Shown: positions 27,632 to 35,554 of the stretch, piece after piece
Numbering within the stretch: position 1 is the first letter of the stretch
Layout: every line of letters starts with the position of its first letter
Source of the DNA: Streptomyces canus
Lineage (GTDB): Bacteria > Actinomycetota > Actinomycetes > Streptomycetales > Streptomycetaceae
Direction of reading: 5' to 3'
Assembly: GCF_001514145.1 (NCBI RefSeq)
Contig: NZ_KQ948656.1
Coordinates: 930,001 to 994,000 of the forward strand
DNA length: 64,000 nucleotides
Position numbers and translations under genes: made by a program
Notes under the pieces: model-generated
Told to the model about the DNA's origin: nothing
Seen by the model: the letters and a program-made list of their open reading frames with translations, nothing else
Database searches by the model: none

Positions 27632-28651
27632 ATGGGCAGCGCCGACGACGGCAACAGCTCGTACGGCCAGAAGGCGTTCAAGCGGTCCAAGAGCCATTTC
27701 GCGGACCGGGTCACCGCCGACGGCCGGGACGGCTGGCCGGTGGAGGCCGGCCGGTACCGGCTGGTGGTCAGTCGTGCGTGTCCCTGGGCGAGCCGGGCGG
27801 TGATCTCGCGACGGCTGCTCGGACTGGAGGACGCGCTGTCCATGGCGATCGCCGATCCGATCCAGGACGACCGCAGCTGGCGATTCACCCTGGACCCGGA
27901 CGACCGCGACCCGGTGCTCGGCATCCGCTACCTCAGCGAGGCCTACGACAAGCGGGAGAGCGACTATCCGGGCGGGGTGAGCGTGCCCGCGCTCGTGGAC
28001 GTTCCCAGCGGGAAGCTCGTCACCAACGACGACCAGCAGCTCACCCTGGACCTGGCCACCGAATGGACGGCCCTGCACCGGGACGGCGCGCCCGATCTGT
28101 ATCCGCGGGCGCTGCGCGACGAGATCGACACGGTGATGGCGGAGGTGTACGAGGACGTCAACAACGGTGTGTACCGAGCAGGTTTCGCCACCGGCCAGGA
28201 GGAGTACGAGGAGGCCTGCGCGGGCGTGTTCCGCCGGCTCGACCTGCTGACCTCGCACCTGGCCCGGCAGCGGTATCTCGTCGGGGACACGCTCACCGAG
28301 GCGGACATCAGGCTGTTCACCACGCTGGTGCGTTTCGACGCCGTCTACCACGGTCACTTCAAGTGCAACCGCTGGAAGCTGGCGGAGAACGAGGTGCTGT
28401 GGGCGTACGTCCGCGACCTCTACCAGACACCGGGCTTCGGTGACACCGTCGACTTCGACCACATCAAGCGGCACTACCACCAGGTGCACACCGGCATCAA
28501 TCCGACCGGCATCGTCCCGCTCGGGCCGGACCTGGCGGGCTGGCTGACGCCGCATCACCGTGAGGAGCTCGGCGGCCGTCCGTTCGGCGACGGGACCCCG
28601 CCGGGGCCCCCTCCCCCGCAGGAGCAGGTTCCGGCACAGGGACGTCCCTGA
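27632..28651 (+). CDS. Xi-class glutathione transferase (glutathionyl/mycothiolyl-hydroquinone reductase-like)
   Basis: 339 residues. The Xi-class active site CPWA is in VVSRACPWASRAVISRRLLGL (residues ~45-65), followed by a thioredoxin-like N-domain and an all-helical C-domain (TEADIRLFTTLVRFDAVYHGHFKCNR, HYHQVHTGINPTGIVPLGP). Family members reduce thiol-conjugated hydroquinones. Actinobacteria make mycothiol not glutathione, so the physiological thiol is probably mycothiol. GGGAGGAA before the ATG at 27632; an in-frame ATG at 27611 is a weaker choice. Confidence 0.85.
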   Translation: MGSADDGNSSYGQKAFKRSKSHFADRVTADGRDGWPVEAGRYRLVVSRACPWASRAVISRRLLGLEDALSMAIADPIQDDRSWRFTLDPDDRDPVLGIRYLSEAYDKRESDYPGGVSVPALVDVPSGKLVTNDDQQLTLDLATEWTALHRDGAPDLYPRALRDEIDTVMAEVYEDVNNGVYRAGFATGQEEYEEACAGVFRRLDLLTSHLARQRYLVGDTLTEADIRLFTTLVRFDAVYHGHFKCNRWKLAENEVLWAYVRDLYQTPGFGDTVDFDHIKRHYHQVHTGINPTGIVPLGPDLAGWLTPHHREELGGRPFGDGTPPGPPPPQEQVPAQGRP

Positions 28652-28692
28652 TCGTCCCCCGATCAACGACTCACTCGACCTAGGAGACCCTC

Positions 28693-28998
28693 ATGGCCAA
28701 GAAGAAGAAGAAGATGAAGCTGCCCCTCGCCTACCAGCCCCTCGGATTCGTCCTCGGCTGGTCGAGCGGCTGGCTGGCGGGACTCGCCTTCCGCAAGACG
28801 TGGATGGCGATCCGGCACGAGGAGGACGCGCCCGACGCCCTGGACCGGGACCGCGGCTGGGGGGAGATCCTCCTGGCGGCCGCGATCCAGGGCGCCATCT
28901 TCGCCACGGTGCGCAGTGCCGTGGACCGCACGGGTGCGAAGGCCATCGAGCGGTCCACGGGCACCTGGCCGGCCTCCGAGAAGGGCGGCCGGGACTGA
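28693..28998 (+). CDS. DUF4235 small membrane protein
   Basis: 101 residues: Lys-rich start (MAKKKKKMK), a helix with LGFVLGWSSGWLAGLAF, then GEILLAAAIQGAIFATVRSAVDRTGA, the DUF4235 pattern. Two membrane-associated helices are likely. Function unknown. 41 bp after the GST gene, GGAGA site, so probably co-transcribed. Its stop is 1 bp from the convergent VOC stop. Confidence 0.85.
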   Translation: MAKKKKKMKLPLAYQPLGFVLGWSSGWLAGLAFRKTWMAIRHEEDAPDALDRDRGWGEILLAAAIQGAIFATVRSAVDRTGAKAIERSTGTWPASEKGGRD

Positions 28999-28999
28999 C

Positions 29000-29392
29000 T
29001 CAGCCCTGTTTGGGCGCGGTCGGGGTGACCAGGCGCAGGGTGAAGGAGTGGCCGGCGGGGTCGGCGTAGCCGCGCTCCTCGAACGGCCCGGCGACGTCCT
29101 TCGCCTCCAGCGGGCGGCCGCCGAGCTCCACCACCTTGCGCTCGACCGCGTCCAGGTCCTCCACCACGAAGTCGATGTGGGCCTGGAGGGAGTTCTCGGG
29201 GCGGGGCCAGCTCGGCGGCGTGGCGTTCACATCACGGCGGAACGCCAGCCGGAAGCCGTCGGCGCCCCTGATCTCCACGCGGTTGGCGGTCGCATCCGTC
29301 TCCTCGGCGTCCAGCAGGTCCTTGTAGAACACGGCGAGCTTCTCGGGCTCGGCACAGTCGAGCACGACGACCCCCGCTTTCACCAGTGCCAT
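29000..29392 (-). CDS. VOC-family (glyoxalase/bleomycin-resistance-like) protein
   Basis: 130 residues from ATG 29392 with GGAGGAG six bases upstream (an in-frame ATG 24 bp up lacks one). Two beta-alpha-beta-beta-beta modules: VVVLDCAEPEKLAVFYKDLL and the second HIDFVVEDLDAVERKVVELGG. Metal ligands H/E are partly visible (H64-like in QAHIDF, E in the last strands). Substrate unknown; could be a metal-dependent lyase or a binding protein. Confidence 0.85.
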   Translation of the reverse strand: MALVKAGVVVLDCAEPEKLAVFYKDLLDAEETDATANRVEIRGADGFRLAFRRDVNATPPSWPRPENSLQAHIDFVVEDLDAVERKVVELGGRPLEAKDVAGPFEERGYADPAGHSFTLRLVTPTAPKQG

Positions 29393-29470
29393 GTCTCCTC
29401 CGAAGGGTTCGGCCACGGGGTGTTGGCGCCCCGCGGCCCTGTACCTTGCGGATATCCCGGCACGGCCGAT

Positions 29471-29938
29471 TCAGTCGGCGACCAGCCACTGTCCGTCCGA
29501 CATCAGCTCACGCCCCGTGAGCTCATTGGCCTCCCGCCAGGCCTGCACCCGCTGTGGGCGAGCCCTGAAGTACAGGTAGGGCGTGCTGAGCCGGCGGGGG
29601 TCGAAGCCGGTTCGTGCGGCGAACCGGTCCCCCTCCTCGCCGGTCAGTTCGGCCTGGGTGATGGTGTCGACGGTGCCCTCGATCATCACTACGTCCCGGG
29701 TGGGCCCCAGGCCGAGACGCACTCTGCCGGTCGCCTTCAGGTTCCGCCCGGTGGGGCTGTTGGCCGGGGTGGCCAGGAGGATGGTGGAGCCGTCCCAGAG
29801 GAACGAGAGCGGGACGAGGTACGGCACACCCGAGCCGTCGTCCGGGGCCGTGGCGACCCAGACGTCCTCGTCGTGCTCCAGTCGGTTCAGGGTGTCCTGC
29901 TTACGCTGCTTCGCGGAGCGTGGCGGCTGCGGGGCCAT
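29471..29938 (-). CDS. pyridoxamine-5'-phosphate-oxidase-family (PPOX/FDOR) protein
   Basis: 155 residues. Split beta-barrel with RLEHDEDVWVATAPDDGSGVPYLVPLSFLWDGSTILLAT and the later GRVRLGLGPTRDVVMIEG strand, typical of flavin- or F420-binding FDOR proteins. GGAGG ten bases before the ATG at 29938. It follows the GNAT gene on the same strand with a 25-bp gap. Cofactor cannot be decided from sequence alone. Confidence 0.82.
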   Translation of the reverse strand: MAPQPPRSAKQRKQDTLNRLEHDEDVWVATAPDDGSGVPYLVPLSFLWDGSTILLATPANSPTGRNLKATGRVRLGLGPTRDVVMIEGTVDTITQAELTGEEGDRFAARTGFDPRRLSTPYLYFRARPQRVQAWREANELTGRELMSDGQWLVAD

Positions 29939-29963
29939 CGGCGTGCGTCCTCCTGCTGGATCT

Positions 29964-30497
29964 TCAAGTGACGGCATCAGTCTGGCCGTTCGGACCGGCT
30001 TCCACCTCCGCCTTTCGGCCTAGGACGTGTCGCAGGGTCACGGCGTGGGCCCCGAATCCCTGGCGCTCGTAGAAACGGATCGCCTCCGGGTTGGCCGCGT
30101 AGGCGGCGACCTCCGCCTGCACGGCCCCCTGCGCCCCGGCCCAGGCCAGGAACTCCTCCACCAAGCGGGCGCCGACCCGCGCGCGCCGATGGGCCGGGCG
30201 GACGTACAGGCCGTTCAGCGTGGCCGACTTCACGGGTCGCACGGCCGAGGGTTCGGTCAGGGATCCGGTCAGGTGCCCCACCACCTCACCGTCGTACGCC
30301 ACCACCAGGACGAGCCGTGCCGGGTCCGCCAGGGCCGCCGTGAACGAGGCGGCTCCGTGCTCGCGCGGCCAGCCGACGTCGACGATCGGGTCCCTGGTTC
30401 CGGCGTCCTCGGCGAACAGGCCCGCACTGGAGGCGACGAGCCCCGGGAGGTCGTCGGGGCGGGCACGGCGCACGGTCAGGTCTTCCTCGGTGGTCAT
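29964..30497 (-). CDS. GNAT-family N-acetyltransferase
   Basis: 177 residues from the ATG at 30497 (M-TTEEDLTVRRA). Acetyl-CoA fold with VLVVAYDGEVVGHLTG, the LNGLYVRPAHRRARVGARLVEEF pyrophosphate loop (RRARVG fits Q/RxxGxG/A) and EVAAYAANPEAIRFYERQGF. Substrate unknown. Divergent from the DUF1304-TetR operon; its promoter region includes that operator zone. Confidence 0.88.
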   Translation of the reverse strand: MTTEEDLTVRRARPDDLPGLVASSAGLFAEDAGTRDPIVDVGWPREHGAASFTAALADPARLVLVVAYDGEVVGHLTGSLTEPSAVRPVKSATLNGLYVRPAHRRARVGARLVEEFLAWAGAQGAVQAEVAAYAANPEAIRFYERQGFGAHAVTLRHVLGRKAEVEAGPNGQTDAVT

Positions 30498-30535
30498 GGC
30501 GCTCACGCTAGCCGCCGACACCGACAGTGGACTTC

Positions 30536-30551
30536 CTGGACGGTTGTCCAG
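30536..30551. promoter_or_regulatory. operator 1 of DUF1304-tetR
   Basis: CTGGAC, GGTT, GTCCAG; TGGAC-N4-GTCCA core. Just upstream of a TATAGT -10-like hexamer (30554-30559). Confidence 0.7.
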
Positions 30552-30557
30552 CTATAG

Positions 30558-30571
30558 TGGACACACGTCCA
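30558..30571. promoter_or_regulatory. operator 2 of DUF1304-tetR
   Basis: TGGAC, ACAC, GTCCA; same core as operator 1, 21 bp away and overlapping the -10-like hexamer; 17 bp before the DUF1304 start. Fits autorepression by the operon's TetR. Confidence 0.7.
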
Positions 30572-30588
30572 AGAAGTAGGGGAAGCTG

Positions 30589-30951
30589 ATGGAGATCCTG
30601 GCGAATGTGCTGGTCGCCCTGGTGGCGGCGCTGCACGTGTACATCCTGGTGATGGAGATGTTCCTGTGGCAGAAGAAGCCGGGGATGTCCTTTCACGGCT
30701 TCGACCCGGAGATGGCCCGGGCCACCGCCGCCATGGCCGGCAACCAGGGCCTGTACAACGGCTTCCTCGCCGCGGGACTGGTGTGGGGGCTCCTGGCCGG
30801 GGATCCGACCGGGTTCCGGGCACAGGTGTTCTTCCTGGTGTGCGTGATCGTCGCGGGTGTGTACGGCGCTGTCACGGCCAACGTCCGGATCCTCGCCGCC
30901 CAGGCCCTGCCCGGCGCGCTCGCCCTGGCGGCCGTGCTCGTAGCGCAGTGA
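30589..30951 (+). CDS. DUF1304 membrane protein
   Basis: 120 residues, four membrane helices. Family features: LVALVAALHVYILVMEMFLW, RATAAMAGNQGLYNGFLAAGL, VFFLVCVIVAGVYGAVTAN. Function unknown; often next to TetR genes. AGGGGA site. Overlaps the following tetR start as GTGA. Confidence 0.9.
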   Translation: MEILANVLVALVAALHVYILVMEMFLWQKKPGMSFHGFDPEMARATAAMAGNQGLYNGFLAAGLVWGLLAGDPTGFRAQVFFLVCVIVAGVYGAVTANVRILAAQALPGALALAAVLVAQ

Positions 30952-31511
30952 CGCGCGCCGCACCCGAGGACCCGCGGGCGGCCCGCACCCGGGCGCGGCT
31001 GCGGGAGGCGCTGCTCGCGGAGTGCGCCGAGCGGCCGCTGGAGGAGGTCGGCGTGGCCGCGCTGGTGCGGCGGGCCGGGGTCGGCCGGGCGACCTTCTAC
31101 GTGCACTACGACGGCCTGGAGGCGCTCGCCGTCGACGCCTGCGCGGACGTCGTACGGGACGCCGTGGAGGCGCTGCACGCCTGGCGCGGGCGGCCCGACC
31201 CGGTGCACGCGCCGCCCGCGCTCGCGGAGTTCTTCGACTCGCTCACCCCGCACACCGCCCTGTACCGCTCCCTGCTCGCTCCGGGCGGCGGCGGCCCCCT
31301 CGGCAGGGTCCTGCACCGGGACCTGAGGGCCTACAGCCTGCGGGAGCGCGAGCTCGCGGGCGCGGCGGACGCCCCTCTGGTCGCCTCCGCGGTCGCGGCC
31401 ACCTTCGCCGGCGTACTGGCCGACTGGCTGCACGGGCTGCTCGACGCCACCGCGGCCGACATCGCCGACCAGGTCTGGCAGTTGCTGGTCGCGCTGCACG
31501 CGAGCCGGTGA
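30948..31511 (+). CDS. TetR-family regulator, coupled to DUF1304
   Basis: 187 residues, GTG start overlapping the DUF1304 stop. HTH ~10-55 (ARLREALLAECAERPLEEVGVAALVRRAGVGRATFYVHYDGLEALAVD), with helical effector domain ending VWQLLVALHASR. Likely binds the two TGGAC-N4-GTCCA sites before the operon, giving a self-regulating membrane-protein module. Confidence 0.88.
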   Translation: MTRAAPEDPRAARTRARLREALLAECAERPLEEVGVAALVRRAGVGRATFYVHYDGLEALAVDACADVVRDAVEALHAWRGRPDPVHAPPALAEFFDSLTPHTALYRSLLAPGGGGPLGRVLHRDLRAYSLRERELAGAADAPLVASAVAATFAGVLADWLHGLLDATAADIADQVWQLLVALHASR

Positions 31512-31518
31512 GGCCGGA

Positions 31519-32358
31519 TCACTTGCAGGCCACGTGTTCCCTGAGCAGGGGCCAGGCCTCCACGCCGTCGGCGGTGCGGACGTACGCCGTGCGTCGGTCG
31601 TCGGTCAGCCACAACTGCCAGTCCTCGTACCGGTTTCCGGTGTCGTGGGCGTCCGCCGGCAGGTCGGCCGAGCCGTCGTAGGCCGCGGTGAGCATGCCGG
31701 GTTCGAGCAGGCGCTCCGGGTCACGGGCGTACATCCGTTCGCCGAGGTCCAGGAAGTGCACCTCACCCCAGCCGCAGTGGTCGTCCCCGGGACCGCTGCT
31801 CACCTCGGTGGTGGGCACCCGCTCGCCCGCGCGGCCGGTCCAGATCTCGTAGCCGTGGGAGTCGGTCCAGTCGGCCGGGAGTTCGGACGGATCGCAGGAC
31901 GCGCTGGCCTCCGGGCCCCAACCGGGCCTGTCCTGCTGGTCCTTGGCGACCACGACCGCCACCTTGGTCCGCCCGTCGACGTCGTACGAGTACAGCACGC
32001 GGTCCGTCTCGCGGCGCTCGACGCGGTAGCCGGACCGGGGGTCGCCCGGGGCGAACAGGTCGAAGTACAGCTTCAGCCCTTCCTCCGGGCTGTCCCCGCC
32101 GTCGTCGCTGCTCCAGCCGTCGGGGCCGTTGCCGTTGTGGATCTCCCCGGCGCACTCCAGGGCCCGGCCCGCGGCACCCGAGGCGAGCCGCAGCGCCTGC
32201 GGGGTGTGCTCGTCCAGTTCCTTCGTGGGGACGTTCAGCGGTCCGCCGTACGGCACGCTCGGCGCCGTACCGTCGACGACCACGTCGTCCCCGGAATCGC
32301 ATCCCCCGACCACCATGACCAGCACCGCCCCCAGCACCGCCGTCAGCCTTCTGCGCAT
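31519..32358 (-). CDS. secreted lipoprotein, unknown function
   Basis: 279 residues from the ATG giving MRRRLTAVLGAVLVMVVGGCDSG: signal peptide with lipobox VVGGC (Cys20). The rest is a hydrophilic domain with several Cys (LECAGEIHNG, ASCDPSEL, DDHCGWGEV, EHVACK) that could form two disulphides outside the cell. No family recognised. An in-frame upstream ATG adds 10 residues. Convergent with tetR (7-bp gap). Confidence 0.8.
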   Translation of the reverse strand: MRRRLTAVLGAVLVMVVGGCDSGDDVVVDGTAPSVPYGGPLNVPTKELDEHTPQALRLASGAAGRALECAGEIHNGNGPDGWSSDDGGDSPEEGLKLYFDLFAPGDPRSGYRVERRETDRVLYSYDVDGRTKVAVVVAKDQQDRPGWGPEASASCDPSELPADWTDSHGYEIWTGRAGERVPTTEVSSGPGDDHCGWGEVHFLDLGERMYARDPERLLEPGMLTAAYDGSADLPADAHDTGNRYEDWQLWLTDDRRTAYVRTADGVEAWPLLREHVACK

Positions 32359-32419
32359 CCCGGCCCCCGTTGCTCCGCCCGCTCTCATGATCCTTCGACG
32401 CCGCGGGGCACCGGAACGT

Positions 32420-33379
32420 TCAGCGCGCCGCCGTCTGGAACGTCCGCCGGTACACCTGCGGTGACACCCCGATCGCCGCGTGCAGGTGCTGGCGCAGGGA
32501 CGCGCCCGTGGCGAAACCGACGCGGCCGGCGATCTGGTCGACCGCCAGGTCGCTGGACTCCAGGAGGTGGCGGGCCCGGGCGACGCGCTGCTGGATGAGC
32601 CAGCGGCCGGGGCTCATGCCCACCTCGTCGTTGAAGCGGCGGGCGAAGGTGCGCAGGCTCATCCGGGCGTGCGCGGCGAGGTCGGCCAGGGTCAGGGGCT
32701 CGTCGAGGCGCTCCAGGGCCCAGGCGCGGGTCCCGGCGGTACTCGCGGCGCCCTGCTCCGGGACCGGCTGCTCGATGTACTGGGCCTGGCCGCCGTCCCG
32801 GAACGGCGGGACCACACAGCGGCGGGCGACGGCGTTGGCGAGTTCGCTGCCGTGGTCCTTGCGGACGAGGTGCAGGCAGACGTCCACGCCGGAGGCGGCT
32901 CCGGCCGAGGTGAGGATGCTGCCGTCGTCGACGAAGAGCACGTCGGGGTCGAGGTCGATGTGCGGGAACATGCTCCGGAAGCGGCCGGCGAGCTGCCAGT
33001 GGGTGGTCGCCCGGCGGCCGTCCAGGAGACCGGCCGCGGCGAGGACGAAGGCACCGGTGCAGATGGAGACGATCCGGGTGTCGGGGCGGACGTACGCGAG
33101 GGCCTCGCGCACCTCCTCCGGGAGCCCGGCGGGCATCCGCTCCGGCGAGACGGGGGTGATCACCACGGTGTCGGCGGTGGCCAGGATCTCCGGCCCATGC
33201 TCGACGCCGATGGTGAAGTCGGCGTTGCTGCGCACCGGTCGGCCGTCGACCGAACAGGTCAGCACCTCGTACCGGCCGTCGGCGGCGCCGAGGATCCGGC
33301 TGGGGATGCCCAGCTCGAAGGGGTACACGCCGTCCAGGGCCAGCACCACGACCCGCTCGGTCCGCTCCACATGTCGCAT
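32420..33379 (-). CDS. GlxA-family regulator (DJ-1/PfpI domain plus AraC HTH)
   Basis: 319 residues. DJ-1/PfpI amidotransferase-like domain (~8-180) with nucleophile-elbow SICTGAFVLAAAGLLDGRRATTHW, then AraC HTH (~215-315; ARMSLRTFARRFNDEVGMSPGRWLIQQRV and GFATGASLRQHLHAAIGVSPQVYR). Same architecture as AdpA. Divergent from the quinone-oxidoreductase-type gene at 33451, with a TGGCA-N4-TGCCA site between, probably its target. Confidence 0.92.
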   Translation of the reverse strand: MRHVERTERVVVLALDGVYPFELGIPSRILGAADGRYEVLTCSVDGRPVRSNADFTIGVEHGPEILATADTVVITPVSPERMPAGLPEEVREALAYVRPDTRIVSICTGAFVLAAAGLLDGRRATTHWQLAGRFRSMFPHIDLDPDVLFVDDGSILTSAGAASGVDVCLHLVRKDHGSELANAVARRCVVPPFRDGGQAQYIEQPVPEQGAASTAGTRAWALERLDEPLTLADLAAHARMSLRTFARRFNDEVGMSPGRWLIQQRVARARHLLESSDLAVDQIAGRVGFATGASLRQHLHAAIGVSPQVYRRTFQTAAR

Positions 33380-33399
33380 GGCACGATCCTATCGAAGCT

Positions 33400-33413
33400 T
33401 GGCAATCATGCCA
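33400..33413. promoter_or_regulatory. inverted repeat between GlxA-type regulator and oxidoreductase
   Basis: TGGCA, ATCA, TGCCA. The TGGC half-sites recall the AdpA consensus TGGCSNGWWY, fitting a regulator of the same architecture. Confidence 0.5.
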
Positions 33414-33450
33414 TTTCCCGGACGGGCGGGGCCGGGCAGGCTGGACGACC

Positions 33451-34401
33451 ATGAGCACTGTGAACACCATGCGAGCCATCAGCCAGTCCACCCTCGGCGG
33501 TCCCGAGGTCCTTGAGGAGATCGAGGTCGAGCGCCCCGCGCCGCGGCCCAACCAGGTACTGGTCCGGGTGCGGGCGGCCGGCCTGAACCCGACCGACTGG
33601 AAGCACCGCGCCACCGGCGGCTTCCTCGGCGAGCCGCCGTTCGTCCTCGGCTGGGACGTCTCCGGCGTGGTCGAGGCGGTCGGCATCGGGGTCGCCACCT
33701 TCCAGCCCGGTGACGAGGTGTTCGGCATGCTGCCGTACCCGTGGGGCCACGGTTCGCACGCCGAGTACGTCGTCGCGCCGGTGCGGGCCCTCACGCACAA
33801 GCCGTCGTCGATCGACCACACGCAGGCCGGCGCGCTGCCGCTGGTGGCGCTGACCGCGTGGCAGGCGCTGGTCGAGAACGCGGAACTCCGGCCGGGGCAG
33901 CGGGTGCTGATCCACGCGGCGGCAGGTGGGGTGGGCCATGTGGCCGTGCAGATCGCCAAGGCGCGGGGCGCGTACGTGATCGGTACCGCGAGCGCGGGCA
34001 AGCACGATTTCCTGCGCGAGCTGGGCGCGGACGAGGTGATCGACTACCGGGACACGGACTTCACCGAAGTGGTGAAGGACGTCGACGTGGTGCTGGACAC
34101 GCTGGGCGGCGACACCTCGGTGCGCTCGCTGCGGGTGCTGCGGCCGGGCGGGATCGTGGTGTCGATCCTGCCGGTCGGCTCGGACGAGTTCGGCGAGGAG
34201 GCCGAGCGGCTGGGCGTCAGGGCCGTGCGGATGCTCGTGGACGCCGACCGCGCGGGGATGAACGCGATCGCGGAGCTGGTGGAGCAGGGCGACCTGCGGG
34301 CCACGGTCGCGGGGACCTTCCCGCTGGCCGATGCCGCCGAGGCGCATGCGCTGGGCGACACCGGCCGTACGACGGGGAAGCTGGTTCTGGTGGTCGACTG
34401 A
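33451..34401 (+). CDS. NADP-dependent zinc-free oxidoreductase (quinone oxidoreductase-like MDR)
   Basis: 316 residues. GroES-like N-domain (LVRVRAAGLNPTDWKHRATGG, PFVLGWDVSGVVEAVG) and Rossmann domain (ILIHAAAGGVGHVAVQIAKARGAYVIGTASAG seen as VLIHAAAGGVGHVAVQIA). No zinc-ligand cysteines. Would reduce quinones or enals with NADPH. Divergent from and probably controlled by the GlxA-family regulator. Confidence 0.9.
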   Translation: MSTVNTMRAISQSTLGGPEVLEEIEVERPAPRPNQVLVRVRAAGLNPTDWKHRATGGFLGEPPFVLGWDVSGVVEAVGIGVATFQPGDEVFGMLPYPWGHGSHAEYVVAPVRALTHKPSSIDHTQAGALPLVALTAWQALVENAELRPGQRVLIHAAAGGVGHVAVQIAKARGAYVIGTASAGKHDFLRELGADEVIDYRDTDFTEVVKDVDVVLDTLGGDTSVRSLRVLRPGGIVVSILPVGSDEFGEEAERLGVRAVRMLVDADRAGMNAIAELVEQGDLRATVAGTFPLADAAEAHALGDTGRTTGKLVLVVD

Positions 34402-34405
34402 CCCG

Positions 34406-35512
34406 TCAGAACGTCAGCACGGGCTTGATCGCCTTGCCCGCGCGCATGTCCCGTACCGCCTGGTCGATGTCCGCGAACGGATAGGTACTGATCAGGCGGT
34501 GCAGCGGGAGGCGCCCCTCCTTCACGAGACGGACCAGGGCGGGGATGAAGCTCTGCGTCTCGGCGTCGCCGAGGGTGAGGCCGACGACCCGCTTGCCGCC
34601 GAGGAGCCCGTTGACGTCGAGGGAGACCTCGGTGCCGAACGGCGGGGCGCCCACGACGACCACCGTGCCGCGCGCGCCGAGCGCGTCGACGCCCTGGCGC
34701 AGGACGTTGACGTTGCCCGTGGTCTCCACGATGCCGTCCGCGCCCTGACCGCCGGTGATGGCCGCGAGCACCTCGCCGAGGTCCTCCTCGGCCGCGTTGA
34801 CGGTGTGGGTGGCGCCCAACTCCCGTGCCAGAGCGAGGCGTTCGCCGAAACGGTCGACAGCGACGATCGTCGTGGCGGGGGTGAGGGCGGCGGCCATGAC
34901 GGCGGAGAGGCCGACCGCTCCGGCGCCGAGCACGACGATCGTGGAACCGGTGACCGGCTTCAGGACGTTCCACACGGCGCCGACTCCGGTCTGCACTCCG
35001 CAGCCGAGCGGGGCGATGGACTCCAGCGGCACGTCCTGGTCGACCTTGACGAGGCTGCGCTCGTCGACCAGGGCGCGCTCGGCGAACGAGGACTGGCCGA
35101 AGAAGTGGCCGCCGAGCGGCTCGCCGTCCCGGCTGATGGTGCTGGTGCCGTCGGCCCGGCGGCCGCCGAGGAGGTTCAGTGGCAGCCAGGTGGCGCAGTA
35201 GGCGGGGTGGCCGCCGTCGCAGTTGCGGCAGTCGCCGCAGGAGGTGAAGGACAGCACGACGTGGTCGCCGGGGGCGACGCCGGTGACGGCCGGTCCGACG
35301 GCCTCGACGACTCCCGCGCCCTCGTGCCCGAGGACTCCGGGCAGCGGGAAGGGCAGTCCGCCGCTCGCCACCCCGAGGTCGGTGTGACACAGACCGGTGG
35401 CGACCATGCGGACGATTGCCTCGTGCGGTCCGGGCTCGTCGAGCTCGACCTCGGAGAGGGTGAAGGGTGCTCCGCCGGACTCGACGACGGCGGCGCGGGT
35501 GGTGGTGGGCAT
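34406..35512 (-). CDS. zinc-containing alcohol dehydrogenase (aryl-alcohol dehydrogenase-like)
   Basis: 368 residues from ATG 35512 with AAAGGGAG eight bases upstream. Catalytic zinc ligands in GLCHTDLG and GHEGAG, structural zinc in CGDCRNCDGGHPAYC, and NAD-binding VLGAGAVGLSAV. The length and the LLGGRRADGTSTIS region resemble benzyl/aryl alcohol dehydrogenases. Second gene of an operon, 42 bp after the aldehyde dehydrogenase, so alcohol to aldehyde to acid oxidation is likely. Confidence 0.88.
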   Translation of the reverse strand: MPTTTRAAVVESGGAPFTLSEVELDEPGPHEAIVRMVATGLCHTDLGVASGGLPFPLPGVLGHEGAGVVEAVGPAVTGVAPGDHVVLSFTSCGDCRNCDGGHPAYCATWLPLNLLGGRRADGTSTISRDGEPLGGHFFGQSSFAERALVDERSLVKVDQDVPLESIAPLGCGVQTGVGAVWNVLKPVTGSTIVVLGAGAVGLSAVMAAALTPATTIVAVDRFGERLALARELGATHTVNAAEEDLGEVLAAITGGQGADGIVETTGNVNVLRQGVDALGARGTVVVVGAPPFGTEVSLDVNGLLGGKRVVGLTLGDAETQSFIPALVRLVKEGRLPLHRLISTYPFADIDQAVRDMRAGKAIKPVLTF

Positions 35513-35554
35513 CGTACGAACTCCCTTTGTTTTCAAGCGTGTTCGGGCGCGCGC

